Of a stretch of 64,000 nucleotides of DNA, positions 18,127-25,819 are shown piece by piece. The position numbers were made by a program, and so were the translations under genes. Positions within the stretch are counted from its first letter, which is position 1. Each line of letters opens with the position of its first letter. Source of the stretch: Bradyrhizobium elkanii WSM2783 (GTDB lineage Bacteria; Pseudomonadota; Alphaproteobacteria; Rhizobiales; Xanthobacteraceae); the NCBI RefSeq assembly GCF_000472865.1, contig NZ_AXAP01000003.1:27226-91225 (forward strand). Reading direction: 5' to 3'. Under the pieces are notes generated by a model, which was not told the origin of the DNA, ran no database searches, and worked only from the letters and a program-made list of their open reading frames with translations.

Positions 18127-19392
18127 GTGAAAGTCATTATCCTCGGCAGCGGCGTCATCGGCGTCACGTCAGCCTATTATCTCGCGCGTGCCGGGCATGA
18201 GGTGACGGTTGTCGACCGCCAGCCCAAGCCTGCGCTGGAAACCTCTTTTGCCAATGCCGGCGAAGTCTCGCCCGGCTACTCTTCGCCATGGGCCGGTCCC
18301 GGCGTGCCGATCAAGGCCATCAAATGGCTGTTGATGAAGCACGGCCCGCTGGTGGTTCGCCCGAAGCCCGATCCCGCGATGTGGATCTGGCTGCTCAAGA
18401 TGCTGCGCAACTGCACCGCGGAGCGGTACGCGGTCAACAAGAGCCGGATGATCCCGATCGCGGAATATAGCCGCGACTGCCTGCGCGCGTTGCGCAGCGA
18501 GATCGGCATCCACTATGACGAGCGTTCCCGCGGCACGCTGCAATTGTTCCGCTACGCCGCCCAGCTCGACCACACCGCCGATGACATTGCGGTGCTCAAG
18601 CAATATGGCGTTCCGTTCGAGGTGCTCGATCGCGAGGGCTGCATTGCCGCCGAACCGGCGCTCGCCGCGGTGAAGGAGAAGGTCGCCGGCGGACTGCGGC
18701 TGCCGCAGGACGAGACCGGCGATTGCCACATGTTTACGCAGGCTCTGGCGCTCGAGGCCGAAAAGCTCGGCGTGCGCTTCGAATTCAACGTCGCCATCGA
18801 TGGCTTGATCGCCGACGCCTCGCGCGTCACCGGCGTTGCGACCAGCAAGGGCGTGCTGCAGGCCGACGCCTATGTCGTCGCGCTCGGAAGCTGGTCGCCG
18901 CGACTGCTCAGGCCGCTCGGCATTTCGCTGCCGGTGTATCCGGTGAAAGGCTATTCGATCACGGTGCCGATCGTAGATGCCAGCGGCGCGCCGGAATCGA
19001 CCGTCATGGACGAGAGCTACAAGGTCGCGATCACGCGGCTCGGCGACCGCATCCGCGTCGGCGGCACCGCGGAGATTTCAGGCTATTCCGACAAGCTTTA
19101 TGCGGCGCGTCGGGCGACGCTCGATCATTCGCTGACGGATCTGTTTCCGCGTGGCGGCGATCTTGCCAAGGCGACGTTCTGGAGCGGCCTGCGCCCGATG
19201 ACGCCGGATGGACCTCCGGTGATCGGCGCGACAAAATACGGCAACCTCCATCTCAACACCGGCCATGGCACGCTTGGCTGGACCATGGCCTGCGGCTCGG
19301 GCAGGGTGCTGGCAGACCTCTTGTCCGGACGCAAGCCGGAGATCGATGTGAGCGAGCTGTCGATCACGCGCTACGATCACCGGTTCGGCTGA
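18127..19392 (+). CDS. dadA: D-amino acid dehydrogenase (DadA family)
   Basis: A 421-residue FAD enzyme oxidising D-amino acids to 2-oxo acids and ammonia at the inner membrane, passing electrons to quinone. The start is GTG 18127. The N-terminal FAD motif is [20 protein letters not shown] (residues 4-23). [17 protein letters not shown] is the DadA signature near residue 47, and the C-terminal [15 protein letters not shown] closes the FAD site. Length is normal. With the transaminase upstream it may form a two-gene catabolic unit. A substrate such as D-alanine is typical of the family, but other DadA-like enzymes use hydroxyproline or similar compounds. Confidence 0.88.
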   Translation: MKVIILGSGVIGVTSAYYLARAGHEVTVVDRQPKPALETSFANAGEVSPGYSSPWAGPGVPIKAIKWLLMKHGPLVVRPKPDPAMWIWLLKMLRNCTAERYAVNKSRMIPIAEYSRDCLRALRSEIGIHYDERSRGTLQLFRYAAQLDHTADDIAVLKQYGVPFEVLDREGCIAAEPALAAVKEKVAGGLRLPQDETGDCHMFTQALALEAEKLGVRFEFNVAIDGLIADASRVTGVATSKGVLQADAYVVALGSWSPRLLRPLGISLPVYPVKGYSITVPIVDASGAPESTVMDESYKVAITRLGDRIRVGGTAEISGYSDKLYAARRATLDHSLTDLFPRGGDLAKATFWSGLRPMTPDGPPVIGATKYGNLHLNTGHGTLGWTMACGSGRVLADLLSGRKPEIDVSELSITRYDHRFG

Positions 19393-19393
19393 T

Positions 19394-19490
19394 TTCCCTC
19401 CCTCATTGCGAGGAGCGAAGCGACGAAGCAATGCACCTCTTCGCTTTCGGCGCGATGGATTGATTCGCTTCGCTCAATGACGGTGTGCGC
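19394..19490. repeat. Dispersed intergenic repeat between convergent genes
   Basis: The 100 bp between dadA and the convergent TetR gene contain TTGCGAGGAGCGAAGCGACG followed by a half-complementary stretch (TTCGCTTCGCTCAATGACGG). Elements of this kind are abundant between genes of Bradyrhizobium-like genomes (from general knowledge, not checked here). It may act as a hairpin at the ends of both transcripts. Confidence 0.5.
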
Positions 19491-19492
19491 GG

Positions 19493-20134
19493 TCAACGCT
19501 TTCGTTTGACTGCCTTCTTCGCCGGCTTCGGCGCCGCCACCGTCGCCTTCTGCGCCGGTTGCAGGCGCAGGCCGTCGATGAACACATCCAATAGCCGCAG
19601 CACGGTCGATTGCCAGCCTGCCTGGTCGTGCATGTAGCACAGGCCGATCAGCGCGCGCAGGACGTCCTCGGCGCTGATATCGGCCCGGATCTCGCCGGCG
19701 GCGACGGCGCGGGCGAGCAGCGCGGCGATCGCCTTGGTCAGTCGGTCGAGCGAATAGGCGTGAAGCTCAGGCGAGCCGTGCGCGACCAGCGCCAGCGCCG
19801 CCGCCATGCCCTTCTTGGTGGCGACGAATTGCACGTTGGCATGCAGCCAATGCCGCAGCGCTTCGACCGGATCGGTCTCCGCATGCAACTGCTCCGCGAG
19901 GTCGCCGAGCTGATCCACCTCGCGCCGATACACTGCTTCATACAGTGCTTCGCGCGTCGGAAAGTGACGGTAGAGCGTTCCGATGCCGACGCCGGCGTGC
20001 CGTGCCACAGCCTCCAGGCTGGCCTCGGGACCGCCGGCGCTGAACACGGCTTTCGCCGCTTCCAGCACGCGCTCCCGGTTGCGCACGGCATCCGCGCGTG
20101 GCTTGCGAACTATTCCTGCGAACTGACTGGCCAT
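19493..20134 (-). CDS. TetR-family regulator, divergent from paoABC-like operon
   Basis: A 213-residue repressor. The helix-turn-helix is at residues 22-65 (ERVLEAAKAVFSAGGPEASL, then GIGTLYRHFPTREALYEAVY). The C-terminal ligand domain is helical and ends in a Lys-rich tail (KPAKKAVKRKR), common in GC-rich rhizobia. Start ATG 20134 is the usual one; the GGAGG box is about 16 bases upstream, rather far. The frame is open upstream to 20752 over the divergent operon, which is not coding. A perfect palindrome ACGGAGG-ATG-CCTCCGT (20164-20180) lies between its start and the molybdoenzyme operon, so it likely controls both. Confidence 0.88.
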   Translation of the reverse strand: MASQFAGIVRKPRADAVRNRERVLEAAKAVFSAGGPEASLEAVARHAGVGIGTLYRHFPTREALYEAVYRREVDQLGDLAEQLHAETDPVEALRHWLHANVQFVATKKGMAAALALVAHGSPELHAYSLDRLTKAIAALLARAVAAGEIRADISAEDVLRALIGLCYMHDQAGWQSTVLRLLDVFIDGLRLQPAQKATVAAPKPAKKAVKRKR

Positions 20135-20163
20135 CAGATTTGTGATTTCCCCTCCCTTGTAAA

Positions 20164-20180
20164 ACGGAGGATGCCTCCGT
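20164..20180. promoter_or_regulatory. Candidate TetR operator
   Basis: Perfect 17-bp palindrome ACGGAGG-ATG-CCTCCGT in the 156-bp divergent region between the TetR gene and the paoA-like gene. Size, symmetry and the A-rich left flank (AAAACGGAGG) fit TetR operators in general. Position suggests repression of both transcripts. Confidence 0.55.
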
Positions 20181-20290
20181 ATATGCGATGAGTACCCGGC
20201 CTGCAAAGGTCCGCCGATCAACACATTGGCGGACGCCGGCGGCGCATTACCACTGTAACAATTCCAGCATAGCACTGATCGGAGCCCTGC

Positions 20291-20788
20291 ATGAATTTCT
20301 CCATCAGCCTCACCGTGAACGGTGTGCGGCGGGAGATCGAGCTCGACGACCCCCGCGTCACCCTGCTCGATCTGTTGCGCGAGCGTCTTGATCTGACCGG
20401 CACCAAGAAGGGGTGCGACCGCGGCCAGTGCGGCGCCTGCACTGTCCTGGTCAACGGGCGGCGCATCAATTCCTGCCTTGCTTTGGCGGTGAGCCAGGAC
20501 GGCGCCGACATCCTCACCATCGAAGGTGTCGCGCATGGCGACCAGCTCCATCCGGTGCAGGCCGCCTTCATCGCGCATGACGCCTTTCAATGCGGCTTCT
20601 GCACGCCCGGACAGGTCATGAGCGGAATCGGACTGATCACCGAAGGCCAGGCCGGCGATGATCCCGAGCGCGTCCGCGAAGGCATGAGTGGCAATCTGTG
20701 CCGCTGCGGCGCCTATGCCGGCATCACCGAAGCCGTGCTTGAGGCCCAACAAACTCTCGCGAACTCCGAACAGAGGCGCTCCGCATGA
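20291..20788 (+). CDS. paoA: Aldehyde oxidoreductase, [2Fe-2S] subunit (PaoA/YagT type)
   Basis: A 165-residue iron-sulfur subunit of a molybdenum hydroxylase. The plant-type cluster is bound by GCDRGQCGACTVLVNG plus a later Cys (SCLAL), the second cluster by CGFCTPG and CRCG in the C-terminal half. The ending CRCGAY instead of CRCTGY is the YagT form rather than the CODH form. No Tat signal is present at the N-terminus, unlike E. coli PaoA, so the enzyme may be cytoplasmic. It overlaps the next gene by ATGA (20785-20788). Start ATG 20291 has GGAG six bases upstream. Confidence 0.9.
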   Translation: MNFSISLTVNGVRREIELDDPRVTLLDLLRERLDLTGTKKGCDRGQCGACTVLVNGRRINSCLALAVSQDGADILTIEGVAHGDQLHPVQAAFIAHDAFQCGFCTPGQVMSGIGLITEGQAGDDPERVREGMSGNLCRCGAYAGITEAVLEAQQTLANSEQRRSA

Positions 20789-21837
20789 TGAAGTTCGATT
20801 ACGTCAGGCCCGCCACCATCGCCGAGGCGGTCGCGGCCGCGTCCGAGAAGGGCGCCACTTATCTTGCTTCCGGCACCAATCTGCTCGACCTCATGAAGGG
20901 CGGCGTCTGCCATCCGAGCCGGCTGGTCGACATCACGCGCCTGCCGGGGCTGGACCGCGTCGAATATCTTGCCGACGGCGGCGTCCGGATCGGCACGCTG
21001 GTCCGCAATGCAGATCTCGCGCATGATGCGGAGTTCGCCCGCGCCTTTCCGTCGGTGGCCGAGGCGCTGCTGTCGGGCGCGTCCGCGCAGCTTCGCAATG
21101 CCGCGACTGTCGGCGGCAACGTGCTGCAGCGGACGCGCTGTGCCTATTTCTACGACGCCCCCAGTGCCTGCAACAAGCGCTGGCCCGGCGCCGGCTGCGA
21201 TGCACGCCATGGCGAAAACCGGCTGCATGCCGTGCTCGGCTGGAGCGAAGCCTGCATCGCCACGCATCCTTCCGATTTTTGCGTCTCGCTGGTTGCGCTG
21301 GATGCAGTCGTCGAGATCGAGGGCAAGAGCGGGCGGCGCGAGGTCGCGCTCGAGGCACTGCACCGCCTGCCCGGCGACACGCCGCAGCGGGAGACTTTGC
21401 TCGATCGCGGCGACCTGATCGTCGCGCTGCGGCTGCCGGCGGAGGCGCGCGGTTTCGCCGCACATGCGCGCTATATCAAGGTTCGCGAACGCACCTCCTA
21501 TGCATTCGCGGTTGTGTCGGCCGCCGCAAGCCTGCGGCTGGAGCAAGGTGTAATCCGTGAAGCACGGCTCGCGCTCGGCGGCGTCGCGGCAAAACCCTGG
21601 CGTGCGCGGGAAGCAGAGCAGAGTCTTGCCGGCGTCGCGCCCGATGCTGCGGGCTTCCGCGAGGCTGCGCGCATCGCGCTTGCCGACGCAAAGCCGTCCG
21701 GCGACAACGCGTTCAAGATCGAACTCGCAGAGCGTATCGTGGTGCGGGCGCTGACGCTCGCCACCGCGGGCACGCCGGCGCGCGTTCCCGCGCTTCCCGG
21801 CTCTCCCTTCTCATCAGGAGTGCGCCATGTCGCTTGA
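20785..21837 (+). CDS. paoB: Aldehyde oxidoreductase, FAD subunit (PaoB/YagS type)
   Basis: A 350-residue FAD-binding subunit. FAD contacts lie in ATYLASGTNLLDLMKGG (residues 24-40) and ATVGGNVLQRTRC (about residues 110-122). The cysteines C122, C131, C140 and C150 in the RTRCAYFYD to ACIATHPSDFC region form the extra insert that binds a [4Fe-4S] cluster in PaoB and 4-hydroxybenzoyl-CoA reductase. Plain CODH medium subunits lack it. It overlaps the FeS gene by four bases and the large-subunit gene by 11. Electrons pass from molybdenum through the clusters to FAD, then to an external acceptor. Confidence 0.9.
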   Translation: MMKFDYVRPATIAEAVAAASEKGATYLASGTNLLDLMKGGVCHPSRLVDITRLPGLDRVEYLADGGVRIGTLVRNADLAHDAEFARAFPSVAEALLSGASAQLRNAATVGGNVLQRTRCAYFYDAPSACNKRWPGAGCDARHGENRLHAVLGWSEACIATHPSDFCVSLVALDAVVEIEGKSGRREVALEALHRLPGDTPQRETLLDRGDLIVALRLPAEARGFAAHARYIKVRERTSYAFAVVSAAASLRLEQGVIREARLALGGVAAKPWRAREAEQSLAGVAPDAAGFREAARIALADAKPSGDNAFKIELAERIVVRALTLATAGTPARVPALPGSPFSSGVRHVA

Positions 21838-24085
21838 GCTCACCCGCGATCCTGCCCATCTCAGGCACGGCTCGAATATCGGCCAGCCGCTGACCCGCCG
21901 CGACGGCGTCCTGAAGGTCAAGGGCCAAGCCCGCTATGCCGCCGATAATCACCCGGCGGGCATGCTCTATGCCGTGATCGCCGTCTCCACCATCGCGCGC
22001 GGCCGCGTGACCTCCCTCGATGTCGATGCCGCCAAGCGCTATCCCGGCGTCGTCGACGTGATGACGCCCTCGCACAAGCCGCCGCTTGCCGAAGATCCGG
22101 ACGGCAAGCCCAATCCTTTCGCATTCAAGATGGAGCTCCTGCAGAACGACGAGGTGCGCTATGCGAACCAGGCGATCGCGGTCGTGATCGCCGAGACGCT
22201 GGAAGCCGCGACCGAAGGCGCGGCACTGCTGTCGCCGCAATATCACATCGAGTCCGCGCGGGTCGGCCTTGATGGTGCCGAGAGCTATGTGCCGCCGGTG
22301 GTCGGTATCGGCAATCCGGCCGAGGTCCGGCATGGCGATGTCGATGCTGCGCTCGCCGGCGCATCGAACCGCATCGAGGCGACGTATGAAACGCCGGCGC
22401 AGTATCACAATGCGATGGAGCCGCACGCGATGGTCGCGGCCTGGGACGGCGACAAGCTCTCGATCGATACGCCGAGCCAGGGCATGGCGATGGCACAGAT
22501 GCGGCTCGGGGGATTGCTCGGCATTCCGCCTGGCAATGTTCATATCCGCAGCCCGTTCCTCGGCGGTGGTTTCGGCTCGAAGGGACTGGTCTCCGGGCCA
22601 CAAGTGCTGGGCATCATGGCGGCCAAGCTGGTGGGACGTCCGGTCAAGCTCGTGCTGCGCCGTGACCAGATGTACGGCCCGGTCGGCCATCGTCCGCCGA
22701 CCCGGCAGACGCTGCGCATCGGCGCCGACGGCGAAGGTCGCCTGACCGCGATCGATCATCACGCCAAGGTCACGACCAGCACGTTCGATGATTTCTACGA
22801 GCCGGCCGCCGACGCCTCGCACACGCTCTATGCAAGCCCCGCGATCAAGACCTCGCATGAAGCGGTGCGCGTCAATACCGGCACGCCACTGTTCATGCGC
22901 GCGCCGGGAGAGGCGACCGGCTCGATCGCGCTCGAGAGTGCCATCGACGAGATCGCGGTGGCGTGCGGAATGGACCCGCTCGATTTTCGCCTGAAGAACT
23001 ACGCCGAGGTCGAGCCGATCTCCGGAAAGCCGTTCTCCTCGAAGGCGCTGCGGCAGTGTTATGCCAAGGGTGCCGAACGCTTCGGTTGGGCAGGGCGTCC
23101 GCTCGCGCCGCGGCAGATGCGCGACGATGATGGTTTCCTGGTCGGGTGGGGCATGGGCACCGCGACCTTTCCGGCGCTGATGTTCCAGGCGCAGGCGCGC
23201 GCCGTGATCCGCAGCGACGGCTCCGGCGTGATGGAGACCGGCGCGCATGACATGGGGCAGGGCGCGTGGACCGCGCTCGCCCAGATCGCGGCGGACGGAC
23301 TCGGGCTCGGCATCGACCAGGTCGAATTCAGGTCGGGCACGTCGGATCTGCCGGACGCGGGCATTGCCGGCGGCTCGGCCCATACCGCGACCGCCGGTGC
23401 TGCGATCCACAGTGCCGGCGCGGCCGTGATCACAAAGCTCGCCGATCTCGCGACCAATGACCAGCGCTCGCCGCTGTTCGGCGCCGGCAATGCCGGCGTG
23501 ATCGCGCGGGAAGGGCGGCTGTTCCGCCGCGACGACGAAGCGCGCAGCGAGAGCTATGCCGACATCCTCACGCGCGCCGGCGTCGCCGAGATCGAAGCCA
23601 GCGGTGGCGGCGCGGCCGATCCTGCGGCGCAGTCGAACTATGCCATGCATGCGCATGGCGCTGTGTTCGCGGAGGTGAAGGTCGATCCCGAACTCGGTCA
23701 GGTCCGCGTCACGCGCCTGGTCGGCGCCTTTGCCGCCGGCCGCATTATCAATCCGCGCCTGGTCCAGAGCCAGCTCTTCGGCGGCATGATCTGGGGCGTA
23801 TCGTTCGCGCTGCACGAGGAAGCCGTCATGGACCACCGTTCCGGCCGCATCCTGAACGCGAACCTCGCCGAGTACCATATCCCTGTGAATGCCGATGTGC
23901 CGTCGCTCGATGTGCTGACCGTCGACGAGCACGATCCGCATGTGAATGCGCTCGGCATCAAGGGCGTCGGCGAGATCGGCGTCACCGGCAGCGCCGGTGC
24001 GGTCGCCAATGCGGTCTGGCACGCCACAGGCGTTCGCCCACGCCGCTTCCCGATCCGGATCGATGATCTTCTGACGCGGCTTTAG
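21827..24085 (+). CDS. paoC: Aldehyde oxidoreductase, molybdenum subunit (PaoC/YagR type)
   Basis: A 752-residue catalytic subunit binding the molybdenum cofactor. Motifs include LGGGFGSKG (cofactor phosphate contact), FMRAPGEATGS at the active site and KGVGEIG with the catalytic base E716. The MRAPGEA sequence, in place of AYRCSFR, rules out CO dehydrogenase function and matches broad-specificity aldehyde oxidoreductases. Start ATG 21827 has AGGAG six bases upstream and overlaps the FAD subunit gene by 11 bp. It is the last gene of the operon and ends 12 bp from the convergent crotonase gene. No dedicated XdhC/PaoD chaperone gene is adjacent; the CoxF gene at 62217 is the only XdhC homologue in the window. 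Confidence 0.9.
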   Translation: MSLELTRDPAHLRHGSNIGQPLTRRDGVLKVKGQARYAADNHPAGMLYAVIAVSTIARGRVTSLDVDAAKRYPGVVDVMTPSHKPPLAEDPDGKPNPFAFKMELLQNDEVRYANQAIAVVIAETLEAATEGAALLSPQYHIESARVGLDGAESYVPPVVGIGNPAEVRHGDVDAALAGASNRIEATYETPAQYHNAMEPHAMVAAWDGDKLSIDTPSQGMAMAQMRLGGLLGIPPGNVHIRSPFLGGGFGSKGLVSGPQVLGIMAAKLVGRPVKLVLRRDQMYGPVGHRPPTRQTLRIGADGEGRLTAIDHHAKVTTSTFDDFYEPAADASHTLYASPAIKTSHEAVRVNTGTPLFMRAPGEATGSIALESAIDEIAVACGMDPLDFRLKNYAEVEPISGKPFSSKALRQCYAKGAERFGWAGRPLAPRQMRDDDGFLVGWGMGTATFPALMFQAQARAVIRSDGSGVMETGAHDMGQGAWTALAQIAADGLGLGIDQVEFRSGTSDLPDAGIAGGSAHTATAGAAIHSAGAAVITKLADLATNDQRSPLFGAGNAGVIAREGRLFRRDDEARSESYADILTRAGVAEIEASGGGAADPAAQSNYAMHAHGAVFAEVKVDPELGQVRVTRLVGAFAAGRIINPRLVQSQLFGGMIWGVSFALHEEAVMDHRSGRILNANLAEYHIPVNADVPSLDVLTVDEHDPHVNALGIKGVGEIGVTGSAGAVANAVWHATGVRPRRFPIRIDDLLTRL

Positions 24086-24097
24086 AGTACAGCCGCG

Positions 24098-24877
24098 TCA
24101 GCGTCCCTGGAACACCGCAGCCCGCCGCTCGATGAAGGATTGAATGCCTTCGCGGGCGTCGGCGCTGTTCAGGACGCGTTCGCGGATCGACGGGATAAAG
24201 GCGATCGCAGCGGCCTCGCCGCCCTCGATATATTTCGCGGCTGCTTCCTTGGTCGCCTGGATGCCGAGCGGCGCGTTGCGCGCGATCGCAGCGGCAAGCT
24301 CCATGGCGCGGGCGACCTGCTGGCCCGCTGGCACCACCTCCTGCACCAGGCCGATCTCGCGGGCGCGCTGCGCCGTGAATTCGTCGCACAGGAACAGGTG
24401 ATACATCGCATTGCCCCATCCGGTGCGCGACAGGAAGCGGAAATGTGCGCCGCCGAGGGGCGCGATTCCGCGCTTTGCCTCCATCTGGCAGAACCGGCTG
24501 TCATCGGCGGCAACGACGATGTCGCCTGCCAGCATCAGCTCTATGCCGATCGTGAACACGATGCCTTGGACTGCCGTGACGATCGGTTTCCTGCAGCGCT
24601 TGGAAAGGCCGAACGCGTCGACATTGCCCTCCTTGATGTTGCGCTTCTCGGCGGTGGGACCGAAGAATTTCGGCATGTCGAGACCGGCGGTGAAATCCTT
24701 GCCTTCGGCGCAGATGACGCCGACCCAATAGGTCTCGTTGTTGTGCAACTCGGTCACCGCGTCGGAGAGCTGCTCCATCATCGCGGGCGAGAAGGCGTTC
24801 TTCTTGGCCGGGTTGTCGATGACGATCTTGAAGATGTGGTCGTGTGCTTCAGTCCGGATGCTGCCTGGCGTGGTCAT
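24098..24877 (-). CDS. Enoyl-CoA hydratase/isomerase family protein (crotonase)
   Basis: A 259-residue cytoplasmic crotonase-fold enzyme acting on an acyl-CoA. The first oxyanion-hole region is GKDFTAGLDM, the second is GIVFTIGIELMLAGDI. The first catalytic Glu of hydratases is retained in QMEAKRG, while the second Glu position (MYHLFLCDEF region) is not clearly conserved, so isomerase or another crotonase reaction is possible. Start ATG 24877 is preceded by GGGAGG. It is divergent from a TetR gene with two palindromes between them, which suggests induction by an acyl-CoA or carboxylic acid. Exact reaction unknown. Confidence 0.82.
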   Translation of the reverse strand: MTTPGSIRTEAHDHIFKIVIDNPAKKNAFSPAMMEQLSDAVTELHNNETYWVGVICAEGKDFTAGLDMPKFFGPTAEKRNIKEGNVDAFGLSKRCRKPIVTAVQGIVFTIGIELMLAGDIVVAADDSRFCQMEAKRGIAPLGGAHFRFLSRTGWGNAMYHLFLCDEFTAQRAREIGLVQEVVPAGQQVARAMELAAAIARNAPLGIQATKEAAAKYIEGGEAAAIAFIPSIRERVLNSADAREGIQSFIERRAAVFQGR

Positions 24878-24931
24878 GTACCCTCCCTTTCGTTGTTAGC
24901 ATTTGTCATCGCGCCACTCTCGTCCGGTCGC

Positions 24932-24949
24932 CTATGACGCCTGACATAG
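24932..24949. promoter_or_regulatory. Candidate TetR operator, copy 1
   Basis: Imperfect 18-bp palindrome CTATGAC-GCCT-GACATAG between crotonase (start 24877) and TetR (start 25018) genes. It is the reverse counterpart of the second copy at 24967; centres are 35 bp apart. Two sites in this position fit autoregulation plus control of the crotonase gene. Confidence 0.6.
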
Positions 24950-24966
24950 CTGCATATCGGGGCTGG

Positions 24967-24984
24967 CTATGTCAAGTGTCATAG
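24967..24984. promoter_or_regulatory. Candidate TetR operator, copy 2
   Basis: CTATGTC-AAGT-GTCATAG, 18 bp, inverted relative to copy 1 so that the pair also forms a larger palindrome (TGACATAGC and GCTATGTCA). It lies 33 bp before the TetR start codon. Confidence 0.6.
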
Positions 24985-25017
24985 TCTAGTCTGGATCGAC
25001 GAATCCGAGAGGCAAGG

Positions 25018-25629
25018 ATGACTTCCAGTACGAGAGCAAAGATGGTGGCGGGAGCGGCCGACCTCTTGAGCCGCCGTGGCGTCAACGCCACCAGCATGCG
25101 CGAAGTGGTGCGCCATACCGGCACGCCGCGCGGCTCGATCAGCCATCATTTTCCACGCGGCAAGCAGCAATTGATCGAAGATGCGATCGTCTATGCCGGC
25201 GCACAGGTGAGCAAGCCGCTGGAGCAGTTCACGCGCGAGCGCGGCACGATCGATGGCTTGCGCGCCTTCATCGCATTGTGGCGAAAAATTCTCGAGCGCA
25301 GCAGGTTTCAGGCCGGCTGCCCGGTGCTCGCCGTGGCGGTCGAGCGATATGTCTCCGACGCCATGGACAATGCGGGAGCGCCGGACGAAGCCGCGCAGCG
25401 CCACTTGCTCGATCTCGCCGACGGCGTGTTCGCGGACTGGCAGCAGATCATGATCGCCGCGCTGCGCCGCGACGGCGTGACGCCGGCCCGCGCGCGGCGG
25501 CTGGCCGCGCTGGTCGTCGCCTCGATCGAGGGCGCGCTCGCGCTGTGCCGCGCCGCCCGCAACGCGCAACCGCTCGACGATGTCAGGCAGGAACTCGAAG
25601 CGGTACTGTCGGCGGCGATATCGGCTTGA
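25018..25629 (+). CDS. TetR-family regulator
   Basis: A 203-residue repressor-type protein. The helix-turn-helix at residues 8-52 reads MVAGAADLLSRRGVNATSM and GTPRGSISHHFPRGKQQLIEDA, the form found in TetR proteins with a TetR_C_LmrA-like C-terminal domain (AGCPVLAVAVE). Start ATG 25018 has GAGAGG upstream. It is divergent from the crotonase gene and separated from it by 140 bp holding two operator-like palindromes, so it likely represses itself and the crotonase. The ligand cannot be read from the sequence. Confidence 0.87.
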   Translation: MTSSTRAKMVAGAADLLSRRGVNATSMREVVRHTGTPRGSISHHFPRGKQQLIEDAIVYAGAQVSKPLEQFTRERGTIDGLRAFIALWRKILERSRFQAGCPVLAVAVERYVSDAMDNAGAPDEAAQRHLLDLADGVFADWQQIMIAALRRDGVTPARARRLAALVVASIEGALALCRAARNAQPLDDVRQELEAVLSAAISA

Positions 25630-25678
25630 ATTGAGCCGATGAGATGAGATCGAGTTGGTGCTATGCGGGAGGTGCAAA

Positions 25679-25806
25679 ACCTCTCCCCATCGGGGAGAGG
25701 TCGGATCGCATCGCAAGATGCGATCCGGGTGAGGGGCTCGAGTGCCCATGAGAAACCGTAACCCCTCACCCGGCGCTGCGCGCCGACCTCTCCCGATGGG
25801 AGAGGT
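25679..25806. repeat. Palindromic intergenic repeat element
   Basis: A 128-bp element of nested inverted repeats: terminal hairpin ACCTCTCCCC/GGGGAGAGGT (25679-25701), CGGATCGCATC/GATGCGATCCG, GGTGAGGGG paired with CCCCTCACC, CGGCGC/GCGCCG and a terminal hairpin ACCTCTCCC/GGGAGAGGT (25786-25806). Same family as 1620-1772 and 47631-47775. It sits between the convergent TetR and gamma-glutamyltransferase genes and could end both transcripts. Confidence 0.75.
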
Positions 25807-25819
25807 GAAGAGAGAGACA

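Noticed and set aside
20135..20752. N-terminal extension of the TetR frame
   Set aside because: Overlaps the divergent paoA-like gene and the operator; the TetR fold begins right after 20134.
21713..24022. A minus-strand open frame of 769 codons opposite the paoC-like gene
   Set aside because: Same effect: antisense to a well-supported molybdoenzyme gene, low-complexity charged product, no ribosome-binding site.
20291..24085. Second CO dehydrogenase
   Set aside because: Large subunit has MRAPGEA instead of AYRCSFR or AYRGAGR, and the FAD subunit has the PaoB-type cluster insert.
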